Source of the DNA: Pirellulaceae bacterium
GTDB taxonomy: Bacteria; Planctomycetota; Planctomycetia; Pirellulales; Pirellulaceae
DNA: 64,000 bases
NCBI GenBank assembly: GCA_018402565.1
Contig: JAGYIQ010000005.1
Coordinates: 468,383-532,382 of the forward strand
Reading direction: 5' to 3'
Part shown: piece by piece, positions 26,530 to 36,599 of the stretch
Position numbering within the stretch: the stretch's first letter is position 1
Layout: each line of letters begins with the position of its first letter
The notes under the pieces: model-generated
Told to the model about the DNA's origin: nothing
Database searches by the model: none
What the model saw: the letters and a program-made list of their open reading frames with translations, nothing else
Program-made: the position numbers and the translations under genes

Positions 26530-28506
26530 ATGGTTGCTCAAGTTATTGCCGACCGTTTGGCCACTGCCTACCGTTTGACTCTGCCCTGGTGGTTGGGTTG
26601 CTGCTTGTTCGCCCTGGGGTGCAATGGCGGCGACCAAGACGCGAAGAAATCTGGCTTCCAGATGACAGACGCGGACCAACGGCCTGTGCCGGTCACCGGC
26701 CGTCAAAGCGAGCAGTTGGCCCGCGCTCTGAATTTGGTCAAGAGCGACGACGTGGCCGAATGGGAAGTGTTCGAGAACAGCGTCACCGACTCGCTGAATA
26801 CGGCTTGGAACGTGGCCAAGTCAACCGAGGGCCAGCAGTCCATGGCCGCGGCCGTGCCGGATTGGCAGCGTTCCCCGCTGTTGGCGACTTTGCCCGCGGT
26901 TTACCAAGCCGGTTTGAGTTGGCAGAACTTTGACTCCGAGACCTTTCTCTATACGGACGCGTTTTACCTGCAAGAGCAGTATTGGCTGAGCCAAATCGTC
27001 GACCGCGTCCGACGGGCGGGCGCCGGCACCCGCTTCAGTTACCTGACCCACGCCGGCCGGCCGCAGCCGCAGAGCCTGACGCAGGCCCTGCAAGCCAACG
27101 ATCCGGCCTTGGCTCCCGAGCAAGCCGAGTCATTGGCGTTGGCGCTCACACTGTTTGACTGGAGCGTGAGAAACGTCTCGGGCGAACCGTTCCCACCCGC
27201 TTGGGACGAAGCCGAGGCCGCGGAGCAAGCGGTCCGACCGCTCGAACCCGATCAACCTCGTTCGTTTGCCGGCGTCCGCGGGGCCGGTTACCGCAACTAC
27301 GTGTGGCAGACACTCAATTACGGCCGCGGTGATACCTGGGAACAGGGGCACTTGTTCCTCCAACTGGCTCGGCACGCCGGACTGGACGCCTGCGTGATCG
27401 GACTGCCCAAGGTGGCACCCACGTCGATGTTGCCCCGGGTGGCTCATCCATCCCTCACGCCCTGGGCCATCGGGATTCTGTTGGGCGACAACCTCTATTT
27501 GTTCGACCCGCGGCTGGGCCTGCCGCTGCATCACCCCGAGACCTTAGCAGTTCTGACGCTGCAACAAGCCCAGGAGAATCCGGCTTGGCTGCAGTGGCAA
27601 GGCTTGACGCCCGAAGAATCCACCGAGGCCGACTCAGTGTATCCGGTCCGTGCCAGTGATCTGCGGGACATGGTCGCCTTGCTGGATTACCCCTTGGAGG
27701 GATTCTCGCTCCGCTGCCAATTTCTGCAACGCAATTTGACCGGAACCAATCGGTTCGATCTGTATTTCTCGCCCGACGATGTCGCCGCTCGCTTGCGGCA
27801 GCTACCTGGCATCTCGGACGTTCAACTGTGGGCCCTGCCGGTGGAGATCCTGATCTTTCGCGAAACCATCCGGGAAGCCGCCCGCCGCGCCACTCGCGAT
27901 CGCTACGTGCAGGCCAAGCTGCAATGGCGGACCCAAGAAGAAGGCTATTTCGACGACTTCCCCCTGCTCCGCCGTTCCCGCGTGCTATTTCTCCTCGGTC
28001 GTTTTCAACCCGACCCGAGCGAATTGGTGGCCGATTGCTTTCGCGAATTCCAGCGGATGAACTACAGTGACGATGATTGGCGCAATATCGCCGATAATCC
28101 GGAATTGCAAAAAACACTGGGGCTGTACCAAGCCGCTGGCCAATCCGCCGAAGAGTTTCGCCAAGCCCTGGAGGGCCAAAAAGCCGCCATGACCTTGGTC
28201 CGTGGCGACGCCAAGCTCTACATGGCCCTGGCCCACAGCGAGATCCAGAATCACAGCACCGCCCTCAACATGCTCCGCCATGTCCCCAAGTACGATTTGT
28301 CCGCCAAGTGGACCCGACACACCGAATACCTCAAGGCCCGGTCGCTCGAGTCCATGAAGAACTACGAAGCCGCCATCGCTACCTATCAGGAAAGCGCCCG
28401 CCAGTTCCGCTCCGCCCGCTCGCCACGCGACTATGGCAACTTGCTGCGGGTGCGAATCTTGCAGCGACAAATGTCAACCCTGCCCCAAGAACAGGCTGGT
28501 CAGTAA
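26530..28506 (+). CDS. Predicted lipoprotein, transglutaminase-like region and helical C terminus
   Basis: A 658-residue protein with a lipobox (FALGC, Cys31) after a hydrophobic segment, so probably anchored to a membrane. Residues about 255-345 (GYRNYVWQTLNYGRGDTWEQ, HLFLQLARHAGLDACVIGLP, then LLGDNLYLFDPRLGLPL) resemble a transglutaminase-like fold, though a full Cys-His-Asp triad is not evident. The C-terminal 150 residues have TPR-like helical repeats (LYMALAHSEIQNHSTALNML, KNYEAAIATYQESAR). The ATG at 26530 is chosen because the lipoprotein signal begins there. Function unknown. Confidence 0.65.
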   Translation: MVAQVIADRLATAYRLTLPWWLGCCLFALGCNGGDQDAKKSGFQMTDADQRPVPVTGRQSEQLARALNLVKSDDVAEWEVFENSVTDSLNTAWNVAKSTEGQQSMAAAVPDWQRSPLLATLPAVYQAGLSWQNFDSETFLYTDAFYLQEQYWLSQIVDRVRRAGAGTRFSYLTHAGRPQPQSLTQALQANDPALAPEQAESLALALTLFDWSVRNVSGEPFPPAWDEAEAAEQAVRPLEPDQPRSFAGVRGAGYRNYVWQTLNYGRGDTWEQGHLFLQLARHAGLDACVIGLPKVAPTSMLPRVAHPSLTPWAIGILLGDNLYLFDPRLGLPLHHPETLAVLTLQQAQENPAWLQWQGLTPEESTEADSVYPVRASDLRDMVALLDYPLEGFSLRCQFLQRNLTGTNRFDLYFSPDDVAARLRQLPGISDVQLWALPVEILIFRETIREAARRATRDRYVQAKLQWRTQEEGYFDDFPLLRRSRVLFLLGRFQPDPSELVADCFREFQRMNYSDDDWRNIADNPELQKTLGLYQAAGQSAEEFRQALEGQKAAMTLVRGDAKLYMALAHSEIQNHSTALNMLRHVPKYDLSAKWTRHTEYLKARSLESMKNYEAAIATYQESARQFRSARSPRDYGNLLRVRILQRQMSTLPQEQAGQ

Positions 28507-28603
28507 TCAAATTACAGAATTGGAAATCAGCCGCAGTGCGTTAGCACCCGGTTTTTCCTTTTATTGCTTTTTTTGCTTTTCGTGGTCCCTCATTCCGATC
28601 TCA
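28507..28603. terminator. Possible weak terminator region between convergent genes
   Basis: A small GTGC-GTTA-GCAC hairpin near 28536 is followed by CCGGTTTTTCCTTTTATTGCTTTTTTTGC, the most T-rich stretch in the neighbourhood. The stem is short, so the call is weak. Confidence 0.3.
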
Positions 28604-29524
28604 TCATCCGCCGATCATCGCCGCGTGGACATCCCGTGCCAACGCCAACAATCGCGGCTCTCGGGCCGGCGTGAGAAGCGACCGTCCATCCCAGTCGCTG
28701 ACCCACTGCATCCCGGCCACCGCGGAGGTCAACATCAGATATTCCGCCGCCCGCAACTCGTCCCGCGTCAGCGACTCCTGACTGACGCCCAACCCGTGCT
28801 GCTGGGCCAATGCCCAGACCCGCTCCCGCGTCACCCCCGGCAAGCAACCGCTGCTCAAAGGGGCGGTCCACAAACGCCCACCCCACCAGGCAAACACGTT
28901 TCGCCGACTCGTCTCGCTCACCTGTCCCTGCCCATCAACCAACAGGGCCTCGTCTGCCCCATGCTGCTCGGCCCAGCGGGCTGCCATCAGCCACGGCAGA
29001 TAACTGGTGTGCTTACAACCGCGCAGCGCCAGCGGTGTCTCGAACGGATCGGGATAGGTTCGCAGCCGAACCCCGGCCTGCTGTTCCCACGGCTGGGGAC
29101 CCGCGCACGGCGAGGCCGTAATCAATAGGCCAGGTCGGTCACCCGCTTCCGTCACGCCCGCACCCGCACCGGCCGTCAGCGTCAGCCGCACCCGCAGCCG
29201 CACCTCGCTGTTGCCGGGGTTGATCAGCGGCACAACCGGCGCGAGGTCTGGACGGATCGCCTGTTGCACGGTTTGCTGGACAGCGGCCCTAACAAATTCT
29301 TGCGCTAAAAGAGGAATACCCAAGCGCCGCGCACCGCGCTCCAGCCGCTGCCAATGTTGCGGCCAAGCGGGCACACGATCGCCCACGGCCAACATCGTTT
29401 CAAACACGCCCCATCCCCGCAACAGGCCCTGGTCCGCAGACCACGGTTCGGCCGTTCCCGGCGGGACCAAACCTGTTCCCAGCCACACGACCGTTGGCCG
29501 GGGCTCGCCAGAATGCTCCATCAC
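28604..29524 (-). CDS. Class IV PLP aminotransferase (PabC/IlvE/D-amino-acid type)
   Basis: A 306-residue fold-type IV PLP enzyme. WGVFETMLAVGDRVP is the N-terminal signature, GCKHTSYLPWLMAARWA contains the Schiff-base lysine, VSETSRRNVFAWWGGRLWTAPLSSGCLPGVTR the cofactor phosphate and substrate region (split motif ETSRRNVF and GCLPGVTR). It may be aminodeoxychorismate lyase, branched-chain or D-amino-acid aminotransferase; sequence alone does not separate these. The downstream partner on the same strand is the HEAT lipoprotein gene 7 bases upstream of its start, so they may share a transcript. Confidence 0.82.
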   Translation of the reverse strand: MMEHSGEPRPTVVWLGTGLVPPGTAEPWSADQGLLRGWGVFETMLAVGDRVPAWPQHWQRLERGARRLGIPLLAQEFVRAAVQQTVQQAIRPDLAPVVPLINPGNSEVRLRVRLTLTAGAGAGVTEAGDRPGLLITASPCAGPQPWEQQAGVRLRTYPDPFETPLALRGCKHTSYLPWLMAARWAEQHGADEALLVDGQGQVSETSRRNVFAWWGGRLWTAPLSSGCLPGVTRERVWALAQQHGLGVSQESLTRDELRAAEYLMLTSAVAGMQWVSDWDGRSLLTPAREPRLLALARDVHAAMIGG

Positions 29525-29531
29525 TGGCCGC

Positions 29532-30950
29532 CTAACGTTCTGTCGCCGGAGCCGCCGCGGCAGGCGTCCAGCCCCAAGCTCGCCAACGTTGCAGCGTCAG
29601 GCCCGCAAAATGATGCGACTCGGACTCGCCTTTGGCAGCTAATTTTTCCAGTGCCTCTGCGACCGTCTGTAAGTGCTGCCGACCGGCATCGTCCAAACCC
29701 GCCAGATCCTCGGCTTTGGTCAGACCGACCTGCGCCACCAAACCCTCGGCCGCCAACAGCACCACCCCGTCATCCTCTTGCGGTTGCACCAACATCTCCA
29801 GCAGGGTCGGGGTTGACGCCCGTCCCAACGGACCCAAATCGCGGAGCAGTTCTTGGCACTCCATGCCCACCACAGGATCTTTGATCAAACTCACCAATAG
29901 CTCCACGGGCCGCTCCCACTCGCCGGTGATGTGACCATGCACCACCGCCGCTTTCGGAGCCAGACCCGTTTGATCGCGCAACAACTTGGCCACCACCTCT
30001 GCCGCCGGTGCGGCCTGCTGTCTCAGCACCACCAGCCCCTCCAGGGCCCGCGACTTGGTGGCAAAGGGAAAGGCATCCAAGCTGTCACCCAAGACTTTGG
30101 CCGCCGCACTCGCCCGTGTCTCGTCCCCCACTGAGATGTAACCCAGGGTCCGCAGCGAATGACTCTTGACCGAGACGTTTTGGCCAGAGGAAGTCAGGTC
30201 GCGGATCGTCTCCCAAGGCTGCCCAGCCGCTGGGCCGATCCCCGCCAGCGCACGAAGCGCGATGATTTGCAGCTGAAAGTCCTCGTGCGTTAAAAAGGGC
30301 TCAATCGCCGAAATCAGCTCGGCTCCCGCGGGGCCCATGGTCTCCAGGGCGTACAGGGCGCCCCAGCGAGCTGAAAAATCTTCGCTCTTGAGCATGGCCG
30401 CCAAAGTCGGTTGCAAGTCACCAAAGAACTCGCCACCCAACCCGCGCATGGCCTCACACGCATTGGAGACCTCCGGCGTCTCGGCCGACAGAGCCTGCCG
30501 CTTGACTTCGGCCACTGTCGCAGGGCCCAACTGCCGCAGCGTCGCCTCCACATACACGTCTTCATAGTCGTTGAAGTCGATCCGTCGATGATCCAGCAGA
30601 CGCTGGATCACCGCCCTGGCGTCCGGACTGCCGGCCACGAGCGTGGTCTTGCCCAAGGCCTCGATGGCCTCGACCCGCGCCGACAAGTAGGCGCTGTCCA
30701 ATCCCTCGACCAACGCCCCCAAGTCGGCGTCATCAATTACCAAGGGCGGCCGAGATTCTGTCGCCAAGTCTTGCGGGGCCAGTCCCGCCTCCTCGCGGTC
30801 AGCCCGTCGATTCGACGCGTCGCCGGAGTCCGTGGCACCCGCCTCAGCCGGATTCGCCTCACTCGACGCAGCATCGCCGCTACCGGCCGCCGGGCCACAG
30901 CCCAATAGGGAAAAACTCAAGAGCCACAACAGAGCAAACACGGATCGCAC
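29532..30950 (-). CDS. HEAT-repeat lipoprotein
   Basis: A 472-residue protein with a lipobox (FSLLGCG) right after a short N-terminal hydrophobic run, then an acidic Ser/Ala/Glu-rich linker and a series of HEAT repeats ([83 protein letters not shown]). A GTG at 30950 is chosen since the lipoprotein signal begins there; the frame continues upstream to 31070 without signal-like sequence. It lies between the DUF1552 gene and the aminotransferase gene on the same strand. Function unknown. Confidence 0.7.
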   Translation of the reverse strand: MRSVFALLWLLSFSLLGCGPAAGSGDAASSEANPAEAGATDSGDASNRRADREEAGLAPQDLATESRPPLVIDDADLGALVEGLDSAYLSARVEAIEALGKTTLVAGSPDARAVIQRLLDHRRIDFNDYEDVYVEATLRQLGPATVAEVKRQALSAETPEVSNACEAMRGLGGEFFGDLQPTLAAMLKSEDFSARWGALYALETMGPAGAELISAIEPFLTHEDFQLQIIALRALAGIGPAAGQPWETIRDLTSSGQNVSVKSHSLRTLGYISVGDETRASAAAKVLGDSLDAFPFATKSRALEGLVVLRQQAAPAAEVVAKLLRDQTGLAPKAAVVHGHITGEWERPVELLVSLIKDPVVGMECQELLRDLGPLGRASTPTLLEMLVQPQEDDGVVLLAAEGLVAQVGLTKAEDLAGLDDAGRQHLQTVAEALEKLAAKGESESHHFAGLTLQRWRAWGWTPAAAAPATER

Positions 30951-31036
30951 GGCACCACTTTCTGGGGTTGGGGCGCGGAACACGCCAGCGGGCCGCCAGT
31001 CAGATGGGCCGCCAGTCGCGTGGACCGAGTCCGCGT

Positions 31037-32395
31037 TTAAGTCAAACCCGTCAGCACGCCTTCGGTGCAATAGTCCGGATTGCCAAACGATTCTACGGGA
31101 TGGCCCATCGCCGCAGCAATCGTCATTAAGAAGCGATTGTGGTTGGTCTTCGTCATCCGAATGGACTGGCCCATCTGGAAGCCCAGCCCGCCGCCGACCA
31201 ACACAAAGGGAATGTCGTCGCGGGTATGCGAGTTCCCCTTGCCCAATTCATTCGTCCAAACGATCGTGGTGTGATCCAACATCGAGCCGTCGGCGCCCGG
31301 CTCGGGTGTCTCCGCCAGCCGCTGGGCCAAGTAAGCCACCTGTTCGCAGTACCACGTATTGATGCGAATCAGCTTTTCGTAGGCTTCCTCGTTGCTGTCC
31401 GGTTCGTGCGACAGATCGTGGTGGCCTTCCTCGATCCCCAACCAAGTCATCCGCGGCTGACCGACGCTGTTGGTGATCTGCAGCGAGGCAATCCGCGTGA
31501 AGTCCGCGAGGAAGCTGTTGACCATCAAGTCCATCTGCAACTTGGTCAACGTGGGAATGTTGTCGTTCTGTCGCTTGATGTTGGCTGGTAGCTGCGGCAC
31601 CGCATGGCCGACGTCGCCCTGCCGAGCCTGCAGTTGCTGCTCCAACTTGATCTCCTGCTCGGTCTGCCGCACGATCTCCACGTGCTGCCGCAGCAAGTGC
31701 CGATCCTCTTGGCTCAGTTGGGCCTCGATCTTGCGGAAGTCGTCCGTCAAATCATCCAACACACTGGCCAACATCTCGCGGTTCTTGGCCTGCCCATACA
31801 ACCGGTCGAACATTTGGTAGGGGTTGTCGATCGGGGCCACCGGTTGGTTGGGACCGGCGTAACACATCCGCGTCCAGGTGTCGGCGTGCTGCGGGACCAT
31901 CACACCGAACTCCAGCGAGCCGAACCGCGTCTGCGTGGCCGGGTTCTCCTGCAGGCGATTCTTCAGGTACTGGTCGATCGAGATCCCCATGGACCAACCG
32001 GCCGGGGTATCCGAGCCGCCTTGAATGTCGCCCGGGAACAGCTCGATGCCGGTCAGCAAACAGCCGATGCCCCGCATGTGGCCGTCGCCATCGCCCTTGA
32101 TGCGATTGCAGAGCCCCTTGATCGTCATCACCTGCTGGCGGAACGGCTCCAGCGGCTGCAGGATCCGCTTCGCCTCGTACTCACGGCCCGCGTCCGATGG
32201 CCAGAAATGCTTGGGGATCACGCCGTTGGGGGTAAAGATAAAGACCAGACGCTGCTTCCGCGGTGCCGATCCGTTCGAGCCGATCGAGCCAGTCGAGCCG
32301 AACGACAAGCTGGGCAGGTTCAACATAAAGTTCGCGGCCGCGGCACTGATGCCCGATTGCAACAAAAAACGGCGGCGAGTCACTTGATCGGCCAT
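31037..32395 (-). CDS. DUF1552 domain protein with Tat signal
   Basis: A 452-residue DUF1552 protein, a family abundant in planctomycetes and of unknown function. [20 protein letters not shown] is a twin-arginine leader, so it is exported folded. Family blocks include [45 protein letters not shown] and [27 protein letters not shown] (seen around residues 380-410). The ATG at 32395 has GGAG about 10 bases upstream. Usually paired with a DUF1592/cytochrome-type partner, which is not adjacent here. Divergent from tmk. Confidence 0.9.
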   Translation of the reverse strand: MADQVTRRRFLLQSGISAAAANFMLNLPSLSFGSTGSIGSNGSAPRKQRLVFIFTPNGVIPKHFWPSDAGREYEAKRILQPLEPFRQQVMTIKGLCNRIKGDGDGHMRGIGCLLTGIELFPGDIQGGSDTPAGWSMGISIDQYLKNRLQENPATQTRFGSLEFGVMVPQHADTWTRMCYAGPNQPVAPIDNPYQMFDRLYGQAKNREMLASVLDDLTDDFRKIEAQLSQEDRHLLRQHVEIVRQTEQEIKLEQQLQARQGDVGHAVPQLPANIKRQNDNIPTLTKLQMDLMVNSFLADFTRIASLQITNSVGQPRMTWLGIEEGHHDLSHEPDSNEEAYEKLIRINTWYCEQVAYLAQRLAETPEPGADGSMLDHTTIVWTNELGKGNSHTRDDIPFVLVGGGLGFQMGQSIRMTKTNHNRFLMTIAAAMGHPVESFGNPDYCTEGVLTGLT

Positions 32396-32623
32396 GGTCG
32401 GCATCTCCCTCAGAACGTGCATTCAGCCACATGTGCAGTCAGCCACGCCTGCCCGCGACGTGTGATTCCAGTATAGCTGCCCGCTGGCCGCCCGGCAAAT
32501 CGGCCGCCCGAAGACCGCCCTCGACCCGACGCCTCGCGGACGCTGGGGCTCGACAGACCGCGGGGCCTGGCCTAAGTTGGAAGGCCGTGATTTTGCGGCC
32601 GCTGTCCCGGAAACCGACCTGTC

Positions 32624-33259
32624 ATGTTTATCGTCTTGGATGGAATCGATGGTGGGGGCAAATCGACGCAAATCGAGCGATTGGCTGGGCGACTGCGCGA
32701 TCGTGGGGAGACGGTGGTTTGTTGCGCCGACCCGGGCACGACGGCGGCCGGGCTGCAAATCCGGCAACTGCTGCTCAATCGGGCCGACATTGCCCTGGCG
32801 CCGCTGACGGAACTGATGTTGTTTTTTGCCGCGCGGGCCCAATTGGTGGCCGAGGTGATCGCCCCGGCGCTGGCGGCGGGCCAAACCGTGGTCTGCGACC
32901 GGTTTCTGCTCTCCAGCGTCGTCTATCAAGGACATCTGGGGCAAATCCCCCCCGCCCAGATCTGGGAACTGGGGCAACGCCTGTTCGGGGACTGCCAGCC
33001 GGACCTGACCCTGGTGCTGGATTTGCCCGTGCCGCTGGCGGCCACCCGCACCCAGCGAGCGTTGGACCGCATCGAGTCCCGCGGGGCCGCCTACCTGGAG
33101 TCTGTCCGCCAGGCCTACTTGTCGGCCGCCGCCGCCTGGCCGGACGCCATCCGCCTCGTGGACGCCTCCCCGTCAGCCGACGTGGTCGCCGAGCAGATCG
33201 CCGCGGAGGTCGCCGCGCGAGCGACCGCTCGGGTCACGGAACGGAGGGCCTGCTCATGA
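32624..33259 (+). CDS. tmk: Thymidylate kinase
   Basis: A 211-residue dTMP kinase. LDGIDGGGKSTQIERL is the P-loop, DRFLLSSVVYQG the DRY-like substrate loop, and RIESRGAAYLESVRQAY the LID segment; the enzyme converts dTMP to dTDP. Its stop overlaps the holB start (ATGA at 33256-33259), a classic translationally coupled tmk-holB pair. Confidence 0.94.
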   Translation: MFIVLDGIDGGGKSTQIERLAGRLRDRGETVVCCADPGTTAAGLQIRQLLLNRADIALAPLTELMLFFAARAQLVAEVIAPALAAGQTVVCDRFLLSSVVYQGHLGQIPPAQIWELGQRLFGDCQPDLTLVLDLPVPLAATRTQRALDRIESRGAAYLESVRQAYLSAAAAWPDAIRLVDASPSADVVAEQIAAEVAARATARVTERRACS

Positions 33260-34359
33260 GCTGGGACACCGTCTTGGGCCACGACGCCGTGCGCGAGAAG
33301 TTTGCCACGGCGGTCGCCCGCGAGCGACTGGCCAGCACCTTCCTGTTCTTGGGCCCGGCCGGTATCGGCAAGCGGACCTTCGCCCTGAAATTGGCCCAGA
33401 CGCTGCTCTGTCCGCGGGTCCAGGCGTTTGAGCCCTGCGGGACCTGCCCGTCCTGCCGCCAGGTGCTGGCCGGGGAACATCCCGACTTTGAGTACCTCTG
33501 CCGACCGGCGGACCGCAACCAGATCTCCTTGGACCAATTGATCGGGGACAAGTCCGACCGCCAGGGCCTGTGCCAGAAAATTGCCATGAAGCCTTTTTAC
33601 GGCGGGCGGAAGGTCGCCATCCTGGACGATGCCGACGACCTGCGGCACGAGGGGGCCAACGCCCTGCTGAAGACGCTGGAGGAGCCGCCGCCCAAGTCCG
33701 TGATTATCTTGATCGGGACCGCCGAGCAACGCCAACTGCCCACGATTCGCTCGCGCTGCCAGACCGTGCGGTTCGCCCCGCTGGACTGGCCGCTGGTGCA
33801 ACGGATCCTCATCGAACGCGAACTGATCTCGCCGACGGATCGGGCCGAGACCTTGGCCCGCTGTTCGGGTGGCAGCGTGCAAACCGCTTGGCACCTGTTT
33901 GGCGACGACGTCATGGAGTTCCGCCGCCAATGGTTGGAGCGATTGGCTTCGACTCGAGTCACAGGCGGCGACTTCGTCAAAGCCTTGTCCAGCTTCGTGG
34001 AGCGAGCGGGGAAAGACGCGCCGCCGCGGCGTCGACGGGTCATTGAAGTTGCGCACTGGGCCGCGGAACTGTACCGCCAAGCCATTGCGATCCATGCCTA
34101 TGGCGGTCCGACGCCCGCTCAGCAGGAGTACCCGGATCAAGAGCTCCTGCAGCTGGCCCACGCCTGTGCCCAGGCCTGGCCGGCGACCCTCGACGGCCTG
34201 ACCTTGGCGCTGGATCGCTGCCTGTTGATCGAGACACAAGCGATGGCCAACGCCCACATGCAGACCCTGATCGAATCGTGGCTGTTGGACCTGAACCAAG
34301 CCGCACAGGGCCGCGTGCCGGCCTACCCCAGCCTCGCGACCTTCAGCCCACTGGCTTGA
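33256..34359 (+). CDS. holB: DNA polymerase III delta-prime subunit
   Basis: A 367-residue clamp-loader subunit. VLGHDAVREKFATAV begins the AAA+ module, GPAGIGKRTFALKLAQ is a P-loop (often non-hydrolysing in delta-prime), CGTCPSCRQVLAGEHPD holds the zinc-binding cysteines, and TIRSRCQTVRF is the sensor/SRC-like motif. The ATG at 33256 overlaps the tmk stop. The frame is open far upstream through tmk, but that part is an out-of-frame shadow. Confidence 0.9.
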   Translation: MSWDTVLGHDAVREKFATAVARERLASTFLFLGPAGIGKRTFALKLAQTLLCPRVQAFEPCGTCPSCRQVLAGEHPDFEYLCRPADRNQISLDQLIGDKSDRQGLCQKIAMKPFYGGRKVAILDDADDLRHEGANALLKTLEEPPPKSVIILIGTAEQRQLPTIRSRCQTVRFAPLDWPLVQRILIERELISPTDRAETLARCSGGSVQTAWHLFGDDVMEFRRQWLERLASTRVTGGDFVKALSSFVERAGKDAPPRRRRVIEVAHWAAELYRQAIAIHAYGGPTPAQQEYPDQELLQLAHACAQAWPATLDGLTLALDRCLLIETQAMANAHMQTLIESWLLDLNQAAQGRVPAYPSLATFSPLA

Positions 34360-34473
34360 TGGCGACTGGCTTGATGGCGACTGGCGGGAACGTTAGGATG
34401 TCGGACCGGTGTGTGGGGTGCTGAGCGAGCGCGACCCGAACAAAAAATTTTCGCCCTTGGGACTGAAGGTTCG

Positions 34474-34866
34474 ATGAGTCAATATTTGAATGAAGGCAAA
34501 GTACGCGGGATCATCCACTTGATCGAGGAGACCAAGACCTTTGGTCAGAAGGGGTTCCGCAAGCGGGTGGTGGTCTTGGAGCAACCGGGAGATCGGTTCA
34601 CCAACTACATTCCGATCGAGTTCACTCAGGACGCCTGCGACCGGGTCGACGCGTTGAGCTTGGGCCAGGATTTGGAGGTTACTTTTCGTTTGAGTGGTCG
34701 TCGTTGGCAGCGTGACCCCAGCAGCGAGGTGAAATTCTTTGTGAACCCGGAGGCCTCGAACTTCAAAGTCGTATCCGGCGATGCGGGCGACGGCCCGGCC
34801 TCGATCGACTCCGTCAACGACGAATTCGCCCAAGCCTCGTACGAAGAGGACGACATCCCGTTCTAA
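34474..34866 (+). CDS. DUF3127 protein with SSB-like acidic C-terminal tip
   Basis: A 130-residue DUF3127 family protein (GKVRGIIHLIEETKTFGQKGFRKRVVVLE; then YIPIEFTQDACDRVD), predicted to be an OB-fold-like small protein. It ends EEDDIPF, which matches the SSB C-terminal tip that recruits DNA-repair partners. The ATG at 34474 follows GAAGG. It lies 114 bases after holB on the same strand, a replication setting. Role in DNA metabolism is an inference from the tail and neighbours. Confidence 0.8.
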   Translation: MSQYLNEGKVRGIIHLIEETKTFGQKGFRKRVVVLEQPGDRFTNYIPIEFTQDACDRVDALSLGQDLEVTFRLSGRRWQRDPSSEVKFFVNPEASNFKVVSGDAGDGPASIDSVNDEFAQASYEEDDIPF

Positions 34867-34879
34867 GTCGTTGCGGGAG

Positions 34880-35890
34880 CATCTGGTAAGTTCTCGAGAA
34901 CTTAGCCTCCAACGGGAGCTGTTAGCGAGGTCTCGAGAACTCAGCGTCAAACGGGATCAATTGGCGAGATCTCACCCACTCAGCCTAAAAACGGGAGCCG
35001 TTAGCGAGGTCCCGCCGCTCGTAGTTCCGCCTTCAGGCGGTCGCCCCCGTACCCTCATTCGCCCTCGTTCTTCAGGCAGGGTCTATCCTCGCTTCATTCC
35101 GCCTAAAGGCGGGACTACAAGCGGGGCCACCTCAGCGTCACACGGGAGCATCTGGCAAGGTCTCGAGAACTCAGCCTAAAAACGGGAGCCGTTAGCGAGG
35201 TCCCGCCGCTCGTAGTTCCGCCTTCAGGCGGTCGCCCCCGTACCCTCATTCGCCCTCGTTCTTCAGGCAGGGTCTATTCTCGCTTCCTTCCGCCTAAAGG
35301 CGGGACTACAAGCGGGGCCACCTCAGCGTCAAACGGGAGCATCGGGCGAGGCCCCGCCCACTCAGCCTAAAAACGGGAGCAGTTTGCGAGGTCTCGCCGC
35401 TCGTAGTTCCGCCTTCAGGCGGTCGCCCCCGTACCCTCATTCGCCCTCGTTCTTCAGGCAGGGTCTATTCTCGCTTCCATCCGCCTAAAGGCGGGACTAC
35501 AAGCGGGGCCACCTCAGCGTCACACGGGAGCAGTTAGCGAGGTCTCGAGAACTCAACCTAAAAACGGGAGCCGTTAGCGAGGTCCCGCCGCTCGTAGTTC
35601 CGCCTTCAGGCGGTCGCCCCCCGTACCCTCATTCGCCCTCGTTCTTCAGGCAGGGGCCTATCCTCGATTCCTTCCGCCTAAAGGCGGGACTACCAGCGGG
35701 GCCACCTCAGCGTCAAACGGGAGCATCTGGCGAGGTCTCGAGAACTCAACCTAAAAACGGGAGCAGTTAGCGAGGTCCCGCCGCTCGTAGTTCCGCCTTC
35801 AGGCGGTCGCCCCCCGTACCCTCATTCGCCCTCGTTCTTCAGGCGAGGTCTATTCTCGCTTCCTTCCGCCTAAAGGCGGGACTACAAGCG
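34880..35890. repeat. Five tandem units of a ~191-bp palindromic repeat
   Basis: The mark CGGGAGC(C/A)GTT starts at 34992, 35183, 35374, 35565 and 35758, a period of 191-193 bp. Each unit has two short hairpins, CCGCC-TTCA-GGCGG and CCGCC-TAAA-GGCGG, in inverted order about 110 bp apart, flanked by GTAGTTCCGCC and GGCGGGACTAC. Open frames across it are artefacts of the repeat. No gene between 34867 and 35982. Confidence 0.9.
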
Positions 35891-35982
35891 TCTCGCGCGA
35901 GAAGTTGCGGAGGGTGAACGTTGCCGCGGGTCGACCTTTGTATTACCATTGAGTCAACGGGGTGAGAACATCGGAGCCAACT

Positions 35983-36210
35983 GTGATCAAGAACCTAGTC
36001 AAGCATGGCAATAGTTGGGCGGTGATTATCGATCGTCCGATCATGGAGTTGCTGAATATCAGTCCCGGATCGGAAATTGAACTGACGACAGACGGCAAGT
36101 CGATTCGGATTTCGCCGGTGATAGTCCCCAACAGCAAGTCCAAAGTGCGAGCCGCCAGCGCCAAGGTGAACGCCAAACATTCCAGGGCATTTAAGAAATT
36201 GGCAGAATAG
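35983..36210 (+). CDS. AbrB/MazE-type antitoxin
   Basis: A 75-residue SpoVT-AbrB swapped-hairpin protein: VIKNLVKHGNSWAVIIDRPI then LNISPGSEIELTTDGKSIRISP. A basic C-terminal tail (KSKVRAASAKVNAKH) probably binds the toxin. The GTG at 35983 has GGAG about 7 bases upstream; an earlier in-frame GTG at 35962 is possible. It lies 10 bases before the Doc toxin gene and would neutralise it and autorepress the pair. Both genes are enclosed by the 191-bp repeats. Confidence 0.82.
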   Translation: MIKNLVKHGNSWAVIIDRPIMELLNISPGSEIELTTDGKSIRISPVIVPNSKSKVRAASAKVNAKHSRAFKKLAE

Positions 36211-36220
36211 GCGAGGCTCC

Positions 36221-36598
36221 GTGCATTACCTGGACTTGGAGGATGTGCTGGAGATTCATTCGGGTCAAATCGCCAACTACGGCGGTAGTCCCGGTTTACG
36301 TGATCTAGCCCTGCTCGAATCGGCCATTGCCCAACCCTTGTCGAGTTTTGACGGGAAATACCTGCACCGTGACATCTTCGAAATGGCCGCGGCCTATCTG
36401 TTTCACTTAGTGCTGAATCACCCGTTTGTCGACGGCAACAAACGGGTTGCCTTGGAGTGTGCCTTGGTCTTTTTCGAAATCAATGCTATCTCGCTCGATG
36501 CTTCCGACGATGAGCTGGTTGAACTCACGCTCATGTCTGCCCAGGGCCAATGTTCGAAAGCCGAGATCGCCGAGTTTTTTCGCCGGGTAAGTGGCTGA
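36221..36598 (+). CDS. doc: Death-on-curing (Doc/Fic) family toxin
   Basis: A 125-residue Fic-fold toxin. HPFVDGNKR at 67-75 is the Fic/Doc catalytic loop (His, Asp/Gly, Asn, Lys, Arg kept). GLRDLALLESAIAQPLSSFDGK and DIFEMAAAYLFHLVLNH are typical Doc segments. Doc phosphorylates EF-Tu in the P1 system. The start is a GTG at 36221, 10 bases after the antitoxin stop. Known Doc partners are mostly Phd-type; here the partner is AbrB-like. Confidence 0.9.
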   Translation: MHYLDLEDVLEIHSGQIANYGGSPGLRDLALLESAIAQPLSSFDGKYLHRDIFEMAAAYLFHLVLNHPFVDGNKRVALECALVFFEINAISLDASDDELVELTLMSAQGQCSKAEIAEFFRRVSG

Positions 36599-36599
36599 T

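Noticed and set aside
32431..33255. A long N-terminal extension of holB
   Set aside because: It is the shadow of tmk in another frame. The ATGA overlap at 33256 and the AAA+ start decide the real start.
34880..35890. CRISPR array
   Set aside because: The whole 191-bp unit is repeated, with no unique spacers between short repeats. The same applies to the 139-bp array.
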